From Symbiodinium natans (Eukaryota; Sar; Dinophyceae; Suessiales; Symbiodiniaceae), in assembly GCA_905221605.1 (NCBI GenBank), contig CAJNDS010002690.1, forward strand, positions 384,501 through 448,500: a stretch of 64,000 nucleotides of DNA, read 5' to 3'. The notes under the pieces were generated by a model, which had not been told where the DNA came from, did no database searches, and saw nothing but the letters and a program-made list of their open reading frames with translations. A program made the position numbers and the translations under genes. The stretch's first letter is position 1. Each line of letters opens with the position of its first letter. Below are positions 60,152 through 64,000 of the stretch, piece by piece.

Positions 60152-60617
60152 GCCTGCAGTTGCGGCTCGATGCCGGTGGCTGTTTTTGGGTTCAGGGTTA
60201 GGGCTTAGGGGCCGAACCAGGCTTGAGAAACTGACCTGTGAAGAGAGTCTCTCTTATGCTGCGAGGCTCAGTGTTGCTGCTAGAAGGATTCATCAAGCAG
60301 GGCTTCTTGGGGTTCTGGGCACTTTGTGTTCAGGTCTTTCGCCTTTGGCTGCTTGGGGTTCTTGGAACTTCGGGTTTGGGGAGTATGACTCAGGTTATCT
60401 TGATTGGAGTAGCTTCAGATTAGAGAAGAGTTGTTAGAGGAGACTCCTGAGTGCTCTGATACTGCAGGCCTGCGTTCTTGAATTCTTCACGACATGCTCT
60501 TCGACTTCCCATTCAGGGTAACTACATCGGTCTATACCATATACAGTAAGCCCTAAGCCCTAAGCCCTAAACCCTAAACCCTCAGCCCTAAACCCTAAAC
60601 CCTAAACCCTACTATAG

Positions 60618-60740
60618 CCCAAAACCATCAGCCGACCCCGCAGGCGAAGCCTGATGCGGCCATGGATGTCGAGGCCGATGAACAGCACCAAGAGGCGCCT
60701 CAAACCGTGTCCTACCCACAGCTTCCACAAGATTGCTTAA
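60618..60740 (+). CDS. Coding island PTPQAKPDAAMDVEADEQHQ
   Basis: CCCTAAA tract and CTATAG upstream; CTTAA|GTGAGTGTTTAGGG donor. 41 codons: QNHQPTPQAKPDAAMDVEAD then EQHQEAPQTVSYPQLPQDC. Gln/Pro/Glu-rich, disordered-type. Unrecognised. Confidence 0.6.
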   Translation, partial: PKTISRPRRRSLMRPWMSRPMNSTKRRLKPCPTHSFHKIA

Positions 60741-61700
60741 GTGAGTGTTTAGGGTTTAGGGTTTATTTACCTGGTAAGTATGCAGATTTCTGGACAATGG
60801 TTCAAGCCATTGCATCCATACCGCGAACACACCCTTGAATCCAATGGGTAGACAACTTTGCTCACTATGTTTTTTCGGTGGATTACTAGACCAAAGAGTA
60901 AGCTAGGAATACAAAGGCCACTCTTTTTGATTTGAGAGGGCTGATTACAAAGCGGAATAAGGGCCTACTCTGGGTCCTAGCTTCTTGATAACAAAGTAAT
61001 AAGTAACTTCCTCAAATTGTATATAATTGACTATAGTGGCTGTGCAATGTTATACTCCTTACATCCGGAGCATTCTTGAAAAGAGTCATCTTCCTTAACA
61101 AACCTATACCACAACCCTAAACCCTAAACCTTAAGGTTTTTGTTTACATTTTGACAATCTGCAACTAATAGAACACATCCTCTCATTAGTTCCTTGTTTT
61201 GAGAGACAGTTAATACGGCCGGCACATCTTTCACGAACAGTATTTTGTCATGATTTGAGTATGCTATTTTCCTCCTGAAATCTAGCAGGTGAATCCCTGA
61301 AGGCCCAAAACCTCCCCAAAATGCCAAAACCTTGAAACAAACCAAACCGACCTGCCCTAAACCCAAACCCTGAACCCTAAGCTCTAAACCCTTCTACGAC
61401 TGCCAGAAAAAATAAGGAGCAACTCACTAAAAGACCTTGAAAGCCACCGAAGGATTCAGGGTTCATCGTATTCATTCCCTAAACCCTAAACCTTAAACCC
61501 TAAACCCTAAACCTTATACTCTAAAGCCTAAACCCTAAACTCTCAACCCTAAGCCCTCAGCGCTACAACCAACCTAAACCCTAACCCTAAAACCGAATAG
61601 AGTCTTTCGGTTATCTCCTTGACTGCGGAAGGAGCTGGCAGGGAAAGTTGGCGAGGCGGGGCCACCACCAACTTACCTACTAGAGGGACGTGTTTAAGAC

Positions 61701-61804
61701 TTTGGTAGCTGAACGAGTACACTTTGCACTTTTTTGGGAGTACTATAATCCTCTATAGAACTAAAGGTGTACACTTTTTGGGGCTCATGAACTCAGCAAC
61801 TAAG
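61701..61804. mobile_element. Family E element with 4-bp duplication AGAC
   Basis: TTTGGTAGCTGAACGAGTAC ... GCTCATGAACTCAGCAACTA-AG; AGAC at 61697-61700 and 61805-61808. Confidence 0.9.
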
Positions 61805-61842
61805 AGACTCAAGGGCCTATGTTACTGTTGATTATATATGTG

Positions 61843-61875
<33 letters not shown>

Positions 61876-62221
61876 GCCGGGTTATATCAGTATAGGTATT
61901 AATATTCGGGGTATTGTTGGTGCTTACTTGGGCTCCTTTGCTGTCTACGTAGGGGCTTGTGACTGTCTGGGGCTTGGGGACGAAGCGGGTAAGGTCTGAG
62001 TTTCAGATCAACGTGCAGTTGTTGCCTTCTCGCTTTAGGTGTCGGTTGCATTTAATTCAAGCTTGTTGTCAAGCTTTTCTGGGGTTTTTTTGTTATTTGA
62101 GTAAGGTTTGGCCTTGAAGAGGGTTCAGGGTTTTAGGAATTTGGGGGGGGGGGGTTGTTTTTTCTCCAGTGGTTTGGATGTCAGCAACCGAAGCCACGAC
62201 CTGGTATGGGGTTGAGGGTTT

Positions 62222-62336
62222 CTTAGTAGCTGACTGAGTACACTTGACAATTTTTGGGATTACTAGAATCTTGCTAGAATCCCCTATAGAACTGAAAGTG
62301 TACACTTCTTTGGGGCTTATGAACTTAGCAACTAAG
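62222..62336. mobile_element. Family E element
   Basis: CTTAGTAGCTGACTGAGTAC ... TTATGAACTTAGCAACTAAG. It contains a local duplication (ACTAGAATC / GCTAGAATCCCC). Flanks do not give a clear duplication. Confidence 0.85.
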
Positions 62337-62992
62337 TTACCGACAAAAGGGTGCCTAGGTTACTCCTGGGTCTAGAACACTGCCTTGAGAATCCTTGTCT
62401 GATTCGACTGTTTGAGCATGCCTTTTTTTGGTTTGCGGACGTTTTGTGGCTGATGATTTGTTTACGGGGGCATCTTCGTATCGCACATAGCAGGGTATTC
62501 GTTGGCTAGGAGTTAGTTAGTTTGCAGGGTGCTGCATGATCAATTAGAGGTTTAGCGTTTGGTGTATACGCAGCTGAGCAACTGGGGTACATCGGGGGTT
62601 CTCGTGGTTCGGCATGTTGGGAATGTTCCGACGCAGTTCCTAAACCCCACATAGATGAGTTCACACCCTAAACCCGAAACTACCCTGTACCCTAAACCCT
62701 CCATAAACACTAGAGGTCCCTTGTCTCCTACCTGTTCAGCCCCTGCCCTGTGAAGTCCTACTACAACCGCAAGCCCTAAACCCTAAACCCCAGACCCCAA
62801 ACCCCAAACCCCTAAACCCAAAGCCCTAAACCCCAAACCCCAAACCCCAAACCCCAAACCCGAAACCCGAAACCCGAAACCCTAAACCCTAAGCCCTAAA
62901 CCCCAAACCCCAAACCCTAAACCCTAAACCCTAACCCAAGCCCTGCAAGCTTCTAAAGCCCACAAAAGCCCCGAACAGAAGCCCTCCACAGG

Positions 62993-63035
62993 CCATGAAG
63001 TTCTTCGACCTGGTCCAAACCGGCCTGTTTGCGCG
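62993..63035 (+). CDS. Candidate first exon MKFFDLVQTGLFAR
   Basis: CTCCACAG|GCC ATG; 13 codons then CG|GTTTAGGTTTAGGG. C-rich arrays upstream and G-rich tracts downstream. The AG two codons before the ATG could accept a spliced leader. Short and hydrophobic at the start. Confidence 0.5.
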
Positions 63036-63093
63036 GTTTAGGTTTAGGGTTTAGTGTTTAGGGTTTTGGGTTTTGGGTTTTTGGGTTTAGGGT

Positions 63094-63190
63094 TCTTAGT
63101 GCTTAGTACGGAATGAGGGAATGAGGGCCGTATTATATATTCTTTAAAGGATTATTTAGGGCCCAATTCCCTCATTCCATACTAAGAACC
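63094..63190. mobile_element. Family K inverted-repeat element
   Basis: GGTTCTTAGTGCTTAGTACG ... CATACTAAGAACCAGCC with an inner GGAATGAGGGAATGAGGGCC / GGGCCCAATTCCCTCATTCC stem. Confidence 0.8.
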
Positions 63191-63490
63191 AGCCAGGTGG
63201 AGAAGGGGTTGGGGAGGATGAGGGTGTAGGGGTTTAGGGCTTCGGCTTCGTTAAGAAAGGGGTGAAAGAATAAGACTGTAGCGGCACAGCTTTACAGCCG
63301 AACCCCACATTGAAATGCTGTTAGGGCGACTGTTGTTGAAACTCTTACGTATATATACACATCTGACTAATTAGAATGTCTCCCGCCCCGCCCCCGACAC
63401 TGCCACCCCCCACCCGCCCCGACCCCAACCCCCCTAGCCCCCCTTCTGGGTTTCAAAGCAATAAAAACCCTACCACACGTGACGTGTAGA

Positions 63491-63551
63491 CTACCGCCGG
63501 AGGCGGCCTTGGCCTCGAAAGGAGGCGGTGGCGCCTTCATGGAGGCGATTG
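63491..63551 (+). CDS. Coding island LASKGGGGAFMEAIG
   Basis: GC-rich 60-nt frame PPEAALASKGGGGAFMEAIG before a long G-rich array. No acceptor is obvious upstream; an alternative Arg-rich frame is open. Confidence 0.35.
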
Positions 63552-64000
63552 GGTTTAGGGTTTGGGGTTTAGGGATTAGGGGTTTAGGGTTTAGGGGTTT
63601 GGGGTTTAGGGTTTAGGGTTTGGGGTTTGGGGATTGTGGTTTAGGGCTTGGGGGTTTGTAGGGTTTAGGGGTTTAGGGTTTAGGGTTTAGTGGTTTAGGG
63701 TTTAGGGTTTGGGGTTTGGGGTTTGGGGATTGGTTTAGGGTTTAGGGTTTAGGGGTTTGGGGTTTGGGGGTTTAGGGTTTAGGAGTTTAGGGTTTTGGGG
63801 TTTAGGGGTTTGGGGTTTAGGGTTTGGGGTTTAGGGTCTAGGGTTTGGGGTTTAGGGGTTTGGGGTTTAGGGTGTTTAGGGTTTCTGGGATTGAGGGTGT
63901 TTAGGGTTTCAGGGATTTAGGGTTAAGGGTTTAGGTTTTTGAGGGTTGTAGGGTTTCAGGGTTTGTTGAAGTTCTGAAGAGAGGCCCTGAGTTTAGGGTT
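63552..64000. repeat. G-rich telomere-like array with TTTGGGG/TTTAGGGG variants
   Basis: About 450 bp of mixed TTTAGGG, TTTGGGG and TTTAGGGG units continuing to the window edge. Variant mixing argues against an active chromosome end. Confidence 0.9.

Larger units (their letters stand above)
60741..62992. other. Spacer with four inverted-repeat elements
   Basis: Reverse-orientation family B element (60890-60982), family E elements (61701-61804, 62222-62336), B right end (62340-62375), (TA)n (61835-61877), C-rich tracts (61480-61600, 62770-62935 with AACCCCA/AACCCGA variants). No convincing coding island. Confidence 0.6.

Noticed and set aside
60093-60437. 114-codon frame starting MENRAVRRPREF
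   Set aside because: Leu/Gly-rich, crosses a GGTTCAGGGTTAGGG tract and overlaps the more protein-like FNHGEPGSAKAEG frame.
6820-64000. A true chromosome end (telomere)
   Set aside because: Tracts occur in both orientations, are short and variant-rich, and are interspersed with exons for 57 kb.
1-64000. Eimeria-type genome (also rich in AAACCCT repeats)
   Set aside because: No CAG-repeat coding segments are seen, and GA/GC donors with introner-like elements fit a dinoflagellate much better.
1-64000. Dinoflagellate spliced-leader relics (TTTTGGCTCAAG type)
   Set aside because: None noticed on reading; a systematic search of both strands would be needed to exclude them.
1-64000. tRNA, rRNA, CRISPR arrays, bacterial promoters or terminators
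   Set aside because: Nothing with the required structure or conserved sequence was recognised; hairpins present are the inverted-repeat elements listed.

Overview
The window reads as nuclear DNA of a dinoflagellate, most likely a Symbiodiniaceae/Suessiales-type genome. The evidence is fourfold. First, all clear coding islands lie on one strand. Second, in-frame splicing of recognisable genes needs a mix of GT, GC and GA 5' splice sites, with AG|G acceptors. Third, short inverted-repeat elements behave as introners. Fourth, from about 6.8 kb to the end the non-coding DNA is saturated with plant/alveolate-type telomere-like tracts (TTTAGGG / CCCTAAA). Species identity is inference.

Layout. 1-6.8 kb has a different texture: no telomere-like tracts, (GA)n microsatellites, a ~200-bp tandem unit, a 1.74-kb segment present twice in direct orientation, a 38-bp minisatellite, a tandem ~587-bp repeat and a 100-N gap. 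7.65-22.7 kb holds the C-terminal half of a glycogen/starch branching enzyme (GH13), split into at least 21 exons of 18-108 nt. 24.0-28.4 kb holds a helical-repeat protein with seven ~40-residue repeats (LSNCLWAA type). 28.5-51 kb is a long tract of coding islands of unrecognised genes among inverted-repeat elements and telomere-like arrays. 51.45-53.58 kb is a signal-peptide, Gly/Arg/His-rich secreted protein. 53.7-54.2 kb is an AT-rich microsatellite block. 54.2-64 kb has more coding islands and arrays.

The central observation concerns introns. Most begin with a G-rich tract (GTTTAGGG...) and end with a C-rich tract (...CCCTAAACCCAG|G), so the intron ends are inverted repeats of a telomere-like sequence. 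Beside these lie several families of ~90-130 bp inverted-repeat elements. Four copies of one family have exact 4-bp target duplications; two of these sit between consecutive exons and supply splice sites (donor from the target duplication, acceptor AG from the terminal repeat). In at least six elements a telomere-like tract sits inside the element. Together this suggests intron creation by short inverted-repeat transposons, plus a second process that seeds telomere-like tracts into introns and element loops.

The exon structures of the branching enzyme and the helical-repeat gene rest on phase agreement at every junction apart from one missing microexon, and on family conservation or repeat register. 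All other islands are fragments supported only by an open, protein-like frame between intron-like flanks. No rRNA, tRNA or CRISPR was recognised.
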